A stretch of DNA of 64,000 bases. Origin: Amborella trichopoda (lineage: Eukaryota; Streptophyta; Magnoliopsida; Amborellales; Amborellaceae). The notes beneath the pieces were generated by a model, which saw only the letters and a list, made by a program, of their open reading frames with translations, did not search any database and was not told the origin of the DNA. A program made the translations under genes and the position numbers. The stretch lies in contig NW_006499751.1 of the NCBI RefSeq assembly GCF_000471905.2, forward strand, positions 4,579,200 to 4,643,199, given 5' to 3'. Below, piece after piece: positions 33,000 through 45,601 of the stretch (position 1 is the stretch's first letter; every line of letters begins with the position of its first letter).

Positions 33000-34095
33000 G
33001 GAGTTCCCCTTTCGGGTTTAAACCATGCCCGTTTTTTTTGTGGGGGCTAGTTTAAAGTCATGCCTCCAGAACCTGGGCTATGATTGTGCAAAGCAATTTA
33101 ATAGTCATGCGGCCAGGACGTGCGCTACACTTTAAGGTCATATAACTTGGACCATTGTGGCGATGGATGATGGTCTGTGGAGGCCATAGAGTGAGTATGG
33201 TAGTGGCTTGACTCACTTGGGGGAGATGGCACAAGGCCGTCTATGTATGATGGGTGGTGTTTTGTGTGGAAGATGGATAAGGGGTGGCCTACTGGCTGTC
33301 GGTGAGTATAGATGATGGAATGGTTCACTAGAGATTCATTAGCATGGGCCCGACTCATTTGGGGATTGTGGCAAGTTTATGAACGGCGATGGAGATAGAC
33401 TCACTGGGGAGGAAGTGAAGGCGGTATGCATGTGCGAACCGGCCAACTAGGGGAAGCATGTGTGGAAAGGCATTCAAAGGGTGTGCGCCCAGTGGAGGGG
33501 GCACACGTGTGTTGTGGCGTGTTTAAGGTCATGCCACTGGGACCTGAGCTACGGTTTGAGATCATATAGCTTGGACCATTGCATGAAGCAGTTTAACATC
33601 ATGCAGTCAGGATGTGTGCTACAGTTTAGGGTCATGCAACTAGACCGTGGCGTAAGGAACTTTAACGTCATGCAGCCAGGATGTGTGCTACAGTTTAAGC
33701 TCATGTAACTGTACCTTTGTGCGAAGCAGTTTAGCAGCATGCGGCCAGTACGTACACTATAGTTTAGGGTCATGCAACTGGACCCTTTGTGCAAAGCAGT
33801 TTAACGTCATGCGTCCAAGACGTGTGCTATAGTTTAAGGTCATGCAACTGGATCGTTTGTGCGAAGCAGTTAACGTCATGCAGTTAGGACGTGTGCTACA
33901 GTTTCATATCATGCAACTTGACCATTTGTGTACAGCAGTTTAACGTCATGTGGCTAGAACTTGTGCTACAGTTTAAGGTTGTGCAACTGGACCATTTGTG
34001 CAGAGCAATTTAACGTCATGCGGTTATAATGTCATGCTACAATTTAAGGTCATGCAACTGGAACATTTGTATGAAGCAGTTTAACTTGACAATCC
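33000..34095 (-). mobile_element. Minus-sense LTR piece with 35-bp array (3' LTR of element C)
   Basis: It begins with text matching 60290-60420 (CTCATGGTTTCGTGACC, GGGTTTAAACCATGCCCG), then U3 text with ACTCACTTGGGGGAGATGGC, then a regular array (33520-34095). It joins directly to the integrase end at 34100, without the usual LTR start, so a deletion is likely there. Confidence 0.65.
33520..34095. repeat. Two-monomer higher-order repeat of the 35-bp family
   Basis: Alternating monomers. Type a is about AAGGTCATGCAACTGGACC + GTTTGTGCGAAGCAGTTT. Type b is about AACGTCATGCGGCCAGGACG + TGTGCTACAGTTT. Together they form a 70-bp higher-order unit repeated about eight times. Monomer a folds GGTC/GACC; monomer b folds ACGTC/GACGT or ACATC/GATGT. 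Confidence 0.85.
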
Positions 34096-34102
34096 GATAT
34101 GT

Positions 34103-35160
34103 TCAATGAATCTGCGACCATCGATGGCCAGTAATACCCCAACCTATGTATCCGTTCATAGAGCTTAGGACCAGATTGATGAAGGCCTCAGATTCCGACA
34201 TGCACTTCTTCCAGTACTTGCTTCGCCCCTTTTGTGTCGCCACATCGGAGAAGGATGCCGTCGAAGGATGGTCGAAAGAGAGCATCCCCATCAAGAATAG
34301 TGTATTTGGTGGACATTCTTCGTATATTGTTGTGCTCATTGGGATCGTCTGGTAGCCGACCGTATTTAATAAAGTTGATTATGGGTTCCCTCCAATCCTC
34401 AACGCATTCGATCGTGACGCATATTGGATCAAAGATCTCCCCTTCTTGTTTCTTGGACTTATAACCTTGGACCTACTGCGCCTTTCTTTCAGCTTCGAGA
34501 GCATCCTTGGTAGCGAGGAGTGCCCCACATGGGTAAGGAGGGCATTTTGGTTAAAGAATCCTTTCATCGTCCCCATCTAATTCTTTTACCAGCTTGATGT
34601 GCCTCCACTCTGCCACCCATATAGGCGAGGGTTCCTTCGAGGAGATTTGAATAGTGGCATCGAGCTTGGCAAGGGCATCAGCCTAAGAATTCAACCTTTT
34701 AAGGATGTCCCCTAAGGAAAAGTCATCGAGGTTTGCCATCAAAGTCTTAGCAATGTCATGATAAGGCTTGAGGTTGTCTTTTCTCACATCGTATGTTCAT
34801 TTGAGCTGTTGTATTACCAGCTCGGAATCACCGAAAATGGCTAACCGTTCCAGTTCCAGTTCTAAGGTGACTTCAAGCCCTATTATGAGGGCTTCATACT
34901 CAACCTCATTGTGCGAGTCGGCCTTTGCGAGGGAGAAGGACAAGGGAATGATGCCATCTAGAGGGATTAAAACCACTACACCAGCACCACCTTATTCAGA
35001 CTGAAAGGTCCTGTCAATGTACATCTTCCAATCATATGTTGGCTCAACGCAAAACACTTCCTCATCGGGGAGGTCGCTTGACAGGGGAGATTCTGCCGGT
35101 AAGGGTGTGCTGCCAGGAAATCAGCCTGGGCTTGGACCTTGATAGCTTTTTGCTGCACAT
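34103..35160 (-). pseudogene. RNase H2-like to integrase zinc finger fragment, element C
   Basis: Read leftwards: AIKVQAQADFLAAHPY (about 35140), a second RNase H with GGAGVVVLIPLDGIIPLSFS and EYEALIIGLEVTLELELERL, FGDSELVIQQLK, then a linker and KYTILDGDALFRPSFDGILL, EEVHVGI, stop, GLHQSG, GYYWPSMVADSLN. It is highly similar to 20510-21530 of element B. Both ends are cut: the left joins an LTR array, and the right ends two bases before the LTR at 35163. All of RT, protease, gag and 5' UTR are missing. Confidence 0.8.
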
Positions 35161-35514
35161 ACTGGTTAGGTGCTTCAATCTCACCTTCTGGGTCGGGATG
35201 ACTTGGTGGCGTGGGTCCTGGTTCACGACGAGCTCGAGATCGGAGATCCCTCTCTTGGGAACCGCTTAAAGAAGACGCGGGCAGGGTACCAACTGGTGAG
35301 AGAGGAATTATGGTCGTGAGGCGGGACTTACCTCACATGGGTCCGTGACACGCTCGGGCTGACTCACGTGGGCGCCCTCTTAGATCACAAAGAATGCTCC
35401 TTTGGCCTGAGGTCGGTTTGGATTCAACTCTCTTGACTCGTTTTTTTGTGTTCCTGCACACACACACACATGTGAGATGTCCTAACAAGTAGGTCTGGGG
35501 ATCCAGATTTGTCG

Positions 35515-36160
35515 AAATTAAAATAAGTTGAAATGAAATGAAATATAAAGGGATAAATTAAATTAAAAATAAAATTAGAAAATAGAATTAGAATAAAATA
35601 AAATGAAATAAGTAAGAGAAATAGAATAAAATAAAATGAAGTAAAGTAAAATAAAATAAAGAAGTTTAAAATATAAAATAAAATGAGGTACTGAAAATAA
35701 AGTAAAGTGAAATAAAATAAAGTAGGTAAATAAAATAAAGTAAAGAAAAGTAAAATAAAATAAATGAATAAAATAAAGAAAGTAAAGTGAGATAAAATAA
35801 GCAAAATAAAATAAATAGAATAAAGGAAAATAAAATGAAATGAGTGACGTAAAATAAAATGAAAGAGGTAAACGAAAGGGAATAAAATATAATAGAGTAA
35901 AATAAAATAAAATAAAATAAAAGGGATAAAATAAAAAAAATAAGGTAATGAAAATAAAATAAAATAAATGATTGAAATAGAGTTAGGTATAATAGGATAA
36001 AATGAGTGAAGTAAAATAAATAGAATAAAATAAAGGGAAAATAAAATAAAATGAGGTGGAAGGGATAAAATAAGATGAGATGATGTAAATAATATGGTAA
36101 AATGAAACAAAAGGAAATGAAAGAAAAAAGATAAAATGAAATAAATAAAAAGGAAGGGCA
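35515..36160. repeat. (AAATA)n low-complexity tract, copy in C
   Basis: AAATAAAATAAA-type purine-rich tract with occasional GTAA and GAGGTA. It is shared almost exactly with 50205-50800. Reverse-strand open frames of over 230 codons made of Phe/Leu/Ile/Tyr are produced by the repeat and are not genes. Confidence 0.9.
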
Positions 36161-37991
36161 TTTGGTTAAGAGAAAGAGACGCTTGAAATTGGATTATTGG
36201 TGAGAAAGTTAGATAAAAACGAAATGAAGGGTATGGAGGAGGTGAAATGAAACAAAATGAATGAAAAAAATGAAAAGAACAAAAAGGAGAGATGGCGCAA
36301 CAGCAGGAGCAGAGAGAGGGGGTCGTAGTTGGGTTTTACGTAAGAGTGTTGGATGAAAATGAAACTAACGAAAGGAAAGGAAAAAGGAAAACAAGAGGAT
36401 GGTTTGTTCGTTTGGGTGTTTTAGAGAGAGAATGTGTAGCGAGGGGATGGGAGAGTTGCAGAAGATCGTGAAGGGGCTGGAGGTTGCAGGAGATCGTGAA
36501 GAGGCACGGAGAGCCGTGAGAGGGTTAGATAGAGAAAGTGGTGAGGTGGGAAAAGAAGTTGGCTGCAAGCGGTGATGAAGAAGATGGTGGCGTCAGAGAG
36601 GCTAAGAGGGGATGGTTTAGTTGCAGGCGGCAGCTGAGGCTGAGTGGGGATGGCAGCTGAGGTCGGGGACAGAGAGGTTCATGATTTGGTTGTAGGTGGC
36701 TGGAAATGAAGAAGAGAAGAACATGGGGGGAGGACTGAAAGAGATGGGCTTTGAGCACAGATGGCAGTGGAGGGTGAAGGAGATGGGGGCGAGAGAAGAG
36801 AGAGAGCAGCAGAGTGAGAGAGGGGGCAGCAGCGAGATGGCTGAGATGAGAGCTCGGCAAGAGAAGGGTGGTGCACAACAGTGGTTATCGCCCGCGAGAG
36901 TTGTTGCGCACGACAGTGTGGGAGATGATGCATGCTAGGTTGAGGGGCGCGACAGTATGTGCGCGTGCTCGGTGGGGAGAGAGGGCTGTGCACGACAGTA
37001 AAGGGGGCTCAAAGATGGGCTGTGCAAGACAGGGAGATGAAAGAAATGGGCGAATGTGAGGGAGCATGAGTTGTGAGAGGGAAAGAGTTAATGTGAGGGT
37101 GCATAAGAAAAGAGAAAAAGAGAGTGGACGTGAGGGTGCATGGCGTATATGAGGGTGTATGGCGGTCATGAGGGAACACGGTGAGAGTAGGTGGACAAGG
37201 GTGGATGTGAGGGTGCACGATGTGAAGTAGACGTGCAAGGAGCAATTGAGAGAAAGGGAGAAAAGACGAGAGAGAAGGAGAGTAAAACATGGACGACGAC
37301 TTATGCTGCTCTTCATGAAAGAGATGAAAGTAAAGAAGAGAGATGAAAGAAGAGAGAAAAAGGAGAAGAGAGAAGAGGGAGAAAGAGAAGAGAGAGAAAG
37401 AGAAGAGAGAGAAAAAGAAGAGAGATAAATATTGTGCTCAGTAGTGGGTACTATCTTGCCAGATAGAGAGAGGAGAGAGAGAAGAAAGAAGAGAGAGAAA
37501 CAATGAATGAAGGCTAGCTTGGCTCTCGCTAGTCCTTCCAAAAGAGGAGAAGAGAAAGAAAGAAGAGAGAAAGTGAAGGCTAGCTTGGTTCTCTATAGTC
37601 CTTCCAAAATAGAGGAGAGAAAAAGAGAGAGAAAGAGGAGAGGGAAAGAGAGAGAAGGAGAGAGAAAGACATGGACGGTGGCTAGACTGACACGACGGCT
37701 AGAAAGGAACGACGGTTAGACTGGCACAACAGCTAGACTGCTCAGCGGCAAGACTGGCACGACAGCAAGAGAGAAAGAGGATAAAGAAAGAGGAGAGAGA
37801 AAGAAGAGAGAAAAGAGGTGAGAGAAAGAGGAGAGAGAAAGGAGAAGAGAGAGAAAGTCACCTTAAGCCTGAGGGTACCAGCCGAGAATCTTATCTTTCA
37901 TCTCTCTCTCTCTCAAACATGACCCAACAGTGAACAAAAAATAGAATTTTTATTAAGCCGAAGTGGGATCCAAGTACAATGCCATCACGTG

Positions 37992-38000
37992 ATATATATA
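37992..38000 (-). promoter_or_regulatory. LTR TATA box, element C
   Basis: On the minus strand GGCCCCACTC then TATATATATC. It is in the same position relative to the U3 block and GA-rich leader as the other LTR TATA boxes. Confidence 0.6.
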
Positions 38001-40864
38001 GAGTGGGGCCCAAATGTGAGTGGATAATCAAATTCTAACCTAATTGATGAAAATTATTAATTAAAAGAACTAAAAGAAATTCTAAAAAAGGGGGCAAAAT
38101 GATGATTTTACCCCTGCACCATCATTCTGTAAAATTTCAAAGCAGTCCTTGTACTAGCCGTTCATCTATGTGAACTTTCCATGGCTAATTCAGGGCTTTT
38201 CTGGTTACCATCCGATCAAAAGAATACTGTGTTCTTGATGAGCTCGAAAAGACGGTCGTTTTGGTATCCATTTCGAGCCATGGATCGGAGTTTTGGACCA
38301 TGATCATGATGCTGCAAAACATGGGAAAATGTGCAACCTTAGATTTAGGATTCAATCCGTTTCTCAGTATTTTTCATCGATCTCTTCAATGTAGCATGAC
38401 GAGAAAATTTCCACGATCATTCTACAAAAAGAATGGCTTGATTTGGTGCCCAGATGACTGTTTTTCAAATTGGGAAACTTTGGCTAAAATTTGGATTCTG
38501 GTGGACGAAATTTTCCACTGTTCATCCCTTATTTATGATAAATCTGACCGTCCATCACGTGCGAGGTTTGACTCGGAGGAAGCTGTCAACCTTGTGGTCG
38601 TAACGGGTCTGATTGTGAGTCTATCCGATGAGCGACCACGATGATGTGAGGGTCCGATCGAGGGGATAAGCTGCTGGAAATTGCCTGCTACTTTTTGAAC
38701 TTTCCAGAGAACTTCTCTCTTCAATTTCTATAGGCTCGAGCCGTGTCATCATGCGTGCCGCATAGCAAATCGACCGGGTCGACGAGATGAACATGTTCCC
38801 AAAATTTGGGCTCGAACCAACCTGGGATGAGGAATATACGACCATGAAAAATTTACCCCCGAAATGGTGAAGCACAGTTTCCATTAATGGAAAATGGTTC
38901 ACCAAGGGTGCACCGTAATAGTGTACAACCTACCTATTTAGGGTAATTTGGTCATAACTTACTCTAGAAGCTTCTGAATGCGTTGAAAATTGGTATCTGG
39001 GGTTTTCGAAAGTTCTAAATTCAATGGCAATGGTATGGAGATCAATTGACACTCTGATAATGGTGTTGTAGTTTATGATCCATTTTCAGCATGATAGAGG
39101 CAGAATTTTCAAAACTGTTTTGTTGTCTGCATTGCCTTAAACTCGTCGAATTGAGATGAAACTTGGCAGGTGTTCTGTGGAGACCCTTAGCCATGGTCAT
39201 GAACTGCTCTCTCTTTATTCACATTGGGGATACAAGTGTTGAAAAATACCCTCAAATAGCTTACTCTGCTGAATGTTGTGCTTTGAGAGAAGCGAGAAGG
39301 ACAACATTTAGAATCAAAATTGTCCTTCAACATTATTTTTCTTCCTAGCCACCGGATCATACGAACGCCAAAGGGATACTCATGCGAAGCTGCTTCCCAG
39401 TCCTCTGACGGCTAGGGGCCTTGTTTAAGGGCATGTAGACCCAAATGTTGAGACTTTTGGGGGGAGAAGAGACTTGAGCTTTTGGTGGGTGACATCTCAT
39501 GGAATGCCCATGGTCCACGTTCGTTAACTCTTTGAGGGATGATTTTAAAGTCTACACCCTGTTGGACATATTGGTGGCATTGTTTGCTACTACACAAGGT
39601 TTGCTTTGATAAGAAGGGTACCTCTGTGGGTCCCATCTTGCCGAATCCAGTCAGGGGAGTTTTGTTGGCCTGTCCCCGAATGTCTGGTCTGGTGAGGGAG
39701 GGATTTTGGTGAGGCGGCCTCGAAAGGGCTCTACCCTAGTTGCTGTGGGCAGGTATTGACCTGATTTGACGGTTTCTTGCCTGTTGGGAAATAGTGAGGG
39801 ATGATTTAACATCTACACCTCGTTGGACGTATGGCGGGACGATTTTAAAGTCTACACCCTATTGGACGTATGAGCAGAATTGTTTGCTATTACACTAGGT
39901 TTGCCTGACTTGCTTTGACAGTTTCTTTCCTACGAACGATCTTCTCTTTGGGTCTTGATAACAGGGTATTCTGTTACCAAGGATTTTTCTTAAAATGTCG
40001 ACTGAAGTTGCCTATGGAAGCGAACGCTGCATCAACATTCTTATTGGTCCGAGCGCCCTTTTGGATTTTACTTGGACAAGGGAAGCAGTGTCGTAGAGGC
40101 TTCTTTCACCAACCTCCTTTTTATTAGGCTCTTTTGCCCATGACCTGAAGGCCATGTCTGCCCTTTTTCCATTTTTGCTCATGGTGCCCTTTGCGGGTTT
40201 TTACCGCTTCCATTTTTTTTTATTTTTTATGGAACACTCTTACTCATGGTTTTGTGACCATACCCATCCATAATTTTTACTCATGGCGTACCCCTTTCAG
40301 GTTTATATCATGCCCGTTCTTTTTGTGGAGGGCAAGTTTATGGTCATGCCTCTAGGGCCTGGGTTAGGGCTATGATTTAAGGTCATACAGCCTTGACCAT
40401 TGTGCGAAGTAGTTTAATGTCATTTGGTCAGGACGTGTGCTATAGTTTAAGGTCATGCAACTGGACCGTGATGGTGATGAATGATGGTCTGTGGCGGCCA
40501 TAGACTGAGTATGGTGGTGGTTTGACTCACTTGGGGGAGATGATACTAGACCATCTATGTATGATGGGTGCTGTTTTGTGTGGAAGATGATAAGAGGTGA
40601 CCACTAACTGTCGGTGAGTATGGATGATGGAATGGTTCACTGGGGATTCATGAGCATAGGCTTGACTCACAGAGGAATGTTGCGAGTTTATGTAATAGCA
40701 ATGGAGATGGACTCACTAGGGAGGGAGTGATGGTGGTATGTGTGCGCGGACAGGTCGACTAGGGGAGGCATGCATGGAAGGGCATGCAGATGGAGTGCGC
40801 TCAGTAGAGGGTGCACATGTGTGTGGAGGCGTGTCTAAGGTCATACCACCTCTATAATACCATT

Positions 40865-41430
40865 TATGCTTTGCTTTGAAGCCTCACAATTGAAACTATG
40901 GTGGGCCTCTTTGGGATATGGCATTGTAGAGGTGGTCACATGCCTTGCATGCTTTGCTTTGAAGCCTCACAGTCAAAACTTTAGTACACCTCTTTGTGAT
41001 ATGGCATTGTAGAGGCGGTCGTATGCCTTGATGGTTACATGCTCAGCTTTGAAACCTCATAGTTGGAACTGTGGTACACCTCTTTGGGATATTACTTTGT
41101 AGAGGTGGTCGCATGCTTTGGAATCTCACAGTTAGAACTATGGTACACCTCTTTGTCCATGAGGTGGTTGCATGCTTTGCTTCGAGGGCTTACAGCTAGA
41201 ACTGTGGTACACCTCTTTGTGATATGGCTTTGTAGGGGCAGTCGCATGCTTTGAAATCTCATAATTAGAATTGTGGTAAGCCTCTTTGTCGATGAGACGA
41301 TTGCATGCTCTGCTTCGAAACCTCACAGTCGGGACTATGGTACATCTCTTTGGGATATTGCTTTGTAGAGGCAGGCGCATGCTTTGAAGTGTATGTCTTG
41401 CTTCGAAGCCTCACAATCACAACTGAGGTA
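40865..41430. repeat. Palindrome-containing tandem array in U3 of element C
   Basis: Eight units alternating about 59 and 75-90 bp: CTCACAGTTAGAACTGTGG + TACACCTCTTTG... + GTAGAGGCGGTCGCATGC. Each contains a short palindrome: AGTT/AACT (41130-41139), AATT/AATT (41263-41272), AGTC/GACT (41327-41336). It is not seen in the other LTRs of the window. Confidence 0.85.
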
Positions 41431-43204
41431 CACCTTGATTAGGGAGGACACCCCGGAGGGATGACGTTCTTTCACCGGGGACTTATGAAGAAGGATGTAA
41501 TAGGGGATGTGTAGGAGGGTGTCATGCGGTAACACCATGGAGACATCTAATAATAAGAAGCAGTTTATAGTCGTGTGATTGGACTGTATGTCGCACAGTT
41601 TAACATCTTGCTACAGGGACATGACAGTTTTACTTGTAATGACCCTTAGGGTAGGATCAACATGCCCATCATTCAAGAGTGAGTGCCCTAAAGGGCTTTC
41701 ATTACACCCCAGTTATTTTGACACTCTTGCCCATAGTTCCCTTATGGGTTTTCATTATGCCCGTCTCCCTTTTTTTTTCTTTTTTTTTTTGACATATTTT
41801 GCCCATGGTGTCATTTGGGGTGCACACCATGTCCGTCATTTCTTTCTCTTCTCTCTTCTTGACATTTTTACCCATGACGCCCTTTCGGGTTTTCCTCATT
41901 GTTTGAACACATTTTTAACACCTTGGGTCTTTGCTGCGGAATAAAAGAGAAGCCGGTCAATAAAGCCTTGACATACAGTAGAATTCTTGACAGTCTCAGA
42001 ATTTCCTCAGAATGGATAAAAATGTTTCCAAGGATTTCAAAAGGCCACCTGCCAAGTTTCGTCGCAATCTGACATGTTTAAGGCAGCTTAGACAAACAAA
42101 CAGTTTCAAAAAAATCAGCCTCTAGCACCTTGAAATAGACCCCGTAACTAGAACACTATTTTTGGTGTGTCAACTGGTTGTGGGACCACCACCATTGGAT
42201 CCGACATGATTGAAAACCTTTAAGGGTTGAGTTACGGCTTAAAGGGACGTTCCAAGACAAAGTTAGGGGTGAAACATTATAAAGGGGAAGGCCGCATGCT
42301 ATTCCCCTGCGGCGTCCCTGCACCAATCTCCATTAAAGGAGACTGGTTCGCACAGTCACGAGTAGCAACTTTGAAGACTCGTATCTCACTCGTTTTGAGT
42401 CGGATCACGCACAAATTTTACGAGCATGTTCATCACATCAAGACGAGTGTTTTGATAAGTGGCACGCCCCGTGAAGATGCCCGAATAGGGAGAAAATTTA
42501 GAGAGAAGATAACAATTCGGGACAAAAGTTGCAGGAAATTCAGCAGCGACGCGTCTCACTCGAACGGCCGTATCACGACGCTCACACAAAGGATCGACGT
42601 GAGACCAGTTCCATTGCGTGTGTCAGGTCTGAGGCTACATCTGGGCCAACCTTGTACATGATGAACAGTCAGATTTCACATGCAACGCCAATAAAGTTAC
42701 TATAAATTTCGATCATCGGAATTCAAGATTCAGCTAAAAACCCAAGATGGCAAAATCTTCGTCCGGGCATGAAATTGAGCAGCGTTTATTGCAACGCGAT
42801 CGTGACAACACTCTTAGTCCTATTTAATGAAGAAATCATGAAAAAAATAAGGAACGAGCGCACTATCGATCAGAAGTTTCCAAGATTCATCCAATTTTCA
42901 AGTCGCATGATCGTGATCTAAAAACACGCTTCGTGGCTCGAAGTTGGTACCAAATTGATCGTCATGCCGAGCCCAGTGAGAAAGATATCATCTTTTTGCA
43001 AAATGAGTGGCGGAGCATCGTCCATGGAAGATCATGCACGTTCTAGAGTAGCAACATAAACTGTTTTGAAATTTTGTATATTGTTGGGCAGGGGCAAAAC
43101 CATCATTTTGCTCCTATTTTTAGATTTTATTTAATTCAAATATTTTGTAATTATCATTAATTAGGTCAGATTTTGGGCATCCACCCATGTTTTGGGCCCA
43201 AGTC

Positions 43205-43213
43205 TATAAATAC
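43205..43213 (+). promoter_or_regulatory. LTR TATA box, fragment F
   Basis: TATAAATAC preceded by GGGCCCAAGTC. About 100 bases downstream lies AGAAAAAAGGTCGGTACCCC, a motif repeated at equivalent places in the other LTRs (for example GGTACCGACCC at 57692). Confidence 0.7.
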
Positions 43214-43984
43214 AACGCTGTACCCCATTGTAAAGGACCTTCAAGCTGAAGAATAAAAATTGAGAGTTAGCTTCAATTGAAGGTCAAGTCCAAGAGAGAG
43301 ACTGGGGAGAGAGAAAAAAGGTCGGTACCCCTCAATGAAGGTAACTTTCTCTCTCCTCTTTTCTCTCCTCTCCTTTCTTTCTCTCTCCTCTACTTTCTTT
43401 CTCTCTCTTATTTTTCTTTTCTTTGTCTCTCTCCTCCCTGCCCCAAACATGGCACTAACCATCGCCATGTGTGTCTCTCTCTCTTTCTCCTTTTTCTTGT
43501 CTTTCTCTCTCTTCCTCTTTTTACCTCTCTTCACTCTCAACATACACGACAGTAGGCACTGCCGTGCATGTCTCTCTTCCCTTGCTTTCCTCTTTTCTCT
43601 CTGTTCTCTTTCCTCTCTCATCTCCCCTCTTTCCTAATCTTTCTTTGTCTTTTCTTCTTTTTCTTTATTCTTTCCTTTCTCTCTCTTCTCCAGTCATGCA
43701 TGGTGATGCCCATCGTTGAGCATGACATTCACCTTCTTTTCTTATCTTTGAAACATACACAGTGAGCCGGGCCTTAACCCAAGTGACGGGCCAAGCCTCT
43801 GTATGAGTTGCTTCTCCCTTTTGACGTGCAAGGCAATACCCATCGCAACGCGTGACATTTCTTACCCTATTCCCTGATAAGGACATTGAATCGGGCCCTT
43901 TCTCGAGTGGTGGGCTGGGTTATGTCTGAGTCCTTTTTGACACACACGACAATGCTTATTGTCATGCATGTCTTTTCTTTTTTC

Positions 43985-44420
43985 TCTCTCTTAACTCTCT
44001 CTCATCATGGACAGTGGAACCTGTTACTGTCCATGTTCTCTCTTTCTCTCTCCCATCATGGATAGTGGGACCTATCACCATTCATGTTCTCTCTTTCTCT
44101 CTCTCATATCACGGACGGCAGGACTTATCGCCGTCCATATTCTCTTTTTCTCTCTCTCCTATCATGGACGGTGAAACCTATCGCCATCCATGTTCTCTCT
44201 CTCCTATCATGGATGGTAGGACCTATCGTCATCCATGTTCTCTCTTTATCTTTCTCCTGTCATGTACGAGGGACCCTATCACCGTCCATGTTCTTTCGTT
44301 CCCTCTCTCTCCTCCATCATGAATGGCGAGACTTCATCGCCGTCCATGCTTCTTCCCTCTTTCTCTTTCCTCTGTCATGGATGGTGAAATCCCATCGCCT
44401 TCCAGGCTTCTATCTTTCTT
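43985..44420 (+). repeat. Leader stem-loop array in F
   Basis: Eight units of about 45-60 bp with CT-rich spacers. Examples: ATGGACAGT (44007-44015)/ACTGTCCAT (44026-44034), GGACGGC (44113-44119)/GCCGTCC (44130-44136), ATGGATG (44209-44215)/CATCCAT (44230-44236). The loops are GGGACCTAT-like rather than the AGCTCATC of 31790-32540. Confidence 0.85.
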
Positions 44421-44439
44421 CTCTCACTTCTTCCTTCTT

Positions 44440-44870
44440 TCTCTCTCTTCTTTCTTCTCTCTTCTTTATCTCTCTCCTACCCTTTCTTCTCTCTTTTCTT
44501 TCTCTCTCTCTCTCCCTCCCTTTCTTCTTTCTTCTCTATTTTCGTTCTCTCTCTTCTTCCTTCTCTTTCTTCTTTCCTCCTCTCGCTTTCTTCATTCTTT
44601 TCTCTCTTCTTTCTCTCTCCTACCCTTTCTTCTTTCTTCTCTCTTTCTTTCTCTCTCTTCTTCCTTCTCTCTCTTCCTTCTTCTTCCTCATCTCTTTTCC
44701 TTCTGTCCCTTCTCTATCTTCTTTCTCTCACTTCTTCTTTCTTCCCTATTGTCTCTCTTTCTTCTTCTTTTTTCCCTCTCTCTCTTCTCTCTTCTCTTTT
44801 CTCTCTCTTCTTCCTTCTCTTTTCTCTCTTCCTCCTTCTTTCTCTTCTCTCTTCTTCCTTTCTTCCTCTT
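44440..44870. repeat. (CT)n / CTTT pyrimidine tract
   Basis: Almost pure C and T (TTTCTCTCTCTTC-type). The long Ser/Leu/Phe open frames (264 and 189 codons) that cross it are composition artefacts. Confidence 0.9.
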
Positions 44871-45601
44871 TCATTTGACTAAGGGACGCTAAGACTAGCA
44901 TTTCCATGGTAGTCCTGTCGTTGAGCAGTATTGCCGCCATGCCGGGTTGAGTTACCATGCCCATCTTGCTGCCACGACAAGTTAGCCATTGTGCCAGGCT
45001 AGTCGGTGCTGGTCTTATCATCGAGTAGTATTGCCGCAGTGCCAGTCTGAGTTATTGTGCCCGTCTTGCTACGACACCAGGTCAATCACCGTACTGGTTC
45101 AGCTATTGTGTTAGTTTAGCCATCTGATCAACTTTCTCCTTCTTCTCTTCTCTTCCCTTTATTTTATTTCTCCTTCTCCTCTTATCACGCCAATCTCCAT
45201 CTCATTCCTTGACTTTCTTCCTTGAATGCACACACCTATGTTCCTTCGCTCAAAGATATGGTGGGGTCCCTCGGCCCACTTGTCTTGTAAATTAGCCGTG
45301 TGTGTGTGATTGTAGAAACAACAGAGTACAAGTCCAGGAAGGTGATTCCAAACCAATTGTAAGACTGGGGGGCTTTCCGACGTGATCTAAGAGGGTGCCC
45401 ACGTGAGTCAGCCCTAGTGAGTCACGGACCCAGGTGAGGTGTGTCCCGCCTCACATTATATTCCTCTCTCATCGGTTGGTGTACCTGCCCTTGTTTTGTA
45501 ACAAGGTTCCCGAGAGAGCGATCTCAAGTCTCAGGTTCCCCTGAAACCCAAGACACGTGCCACTAGGTCTGACTTGGGGGAGACATCGAGGCACCTAACC
45601 A

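Larger units (their letters stand above)
35163..41910 (-). mobile_element. 5' LTR of element C (minus sense)
   Basis: It begins TGGTTAGGTGCTTCAATCTC. It continues with: the shared end block (GCCCTCTTAGATCACAAAG, about 35369); a CACACACACA tract; an A-rich (AAATA)n region (35515-36160); a GA-rich leader with a Ser/Pro-rich frame; TATA (37992-38000); U3 block (38000-39660); further U3 text; a 35-bp array (40330-40860); a palindromic 60-90-bp array (40865-41430); and text like 60240-60400. Segment 35163-37150 is about 90% identical by eye to 49849-51828 of D. Confidence 0.75.
41910..45601 (+). mobile_element. LTR fragment F (plus sense)
   Basis: The U3 block in reverse (41910-43190) is followed by a TATA box, leader with CT-rich hairpin array (43985-44420), pyrimidine tract to 44870, GCCATGGTAGTCCTGTCG block (44904-45110), then the shared end block in reverse (GTGATCTAAGAGGGTGCCC near 45383) ending ...GGCACCTAACCA at 45601. 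The base after the end is not a PBS, so this is a 3' or solo LTR. Its 5' part is missing; it abuts the C LTR at about 41910. Confidence 0.75.

Noticed and set aside
35424-36161. 245-codon minus-strand open frame rich in Phe, Leu, Ile and Tyr, membrane-protein-like
   Set aside because: It is the translation of the (AAATA)n tract. The copy at 50247-50954 gives a similar artefact. No start context, no domain.
36885-37541. 218-codon minus-strand frame in the C LTR leader
   Set aside because: Mostly CT-rich simple sequence plus GAGGGTGCA repeats; not open in the D copy over the same stretch, and no domain.
44084-44878. 264-codon plus-strand Ser/Leu/Phe-rich open frame (and a 189-codon one overlapping it)
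   Set aside because: Lies in the hairpin array and a pure pyrimidine tract; the absence of stops follows from composition.
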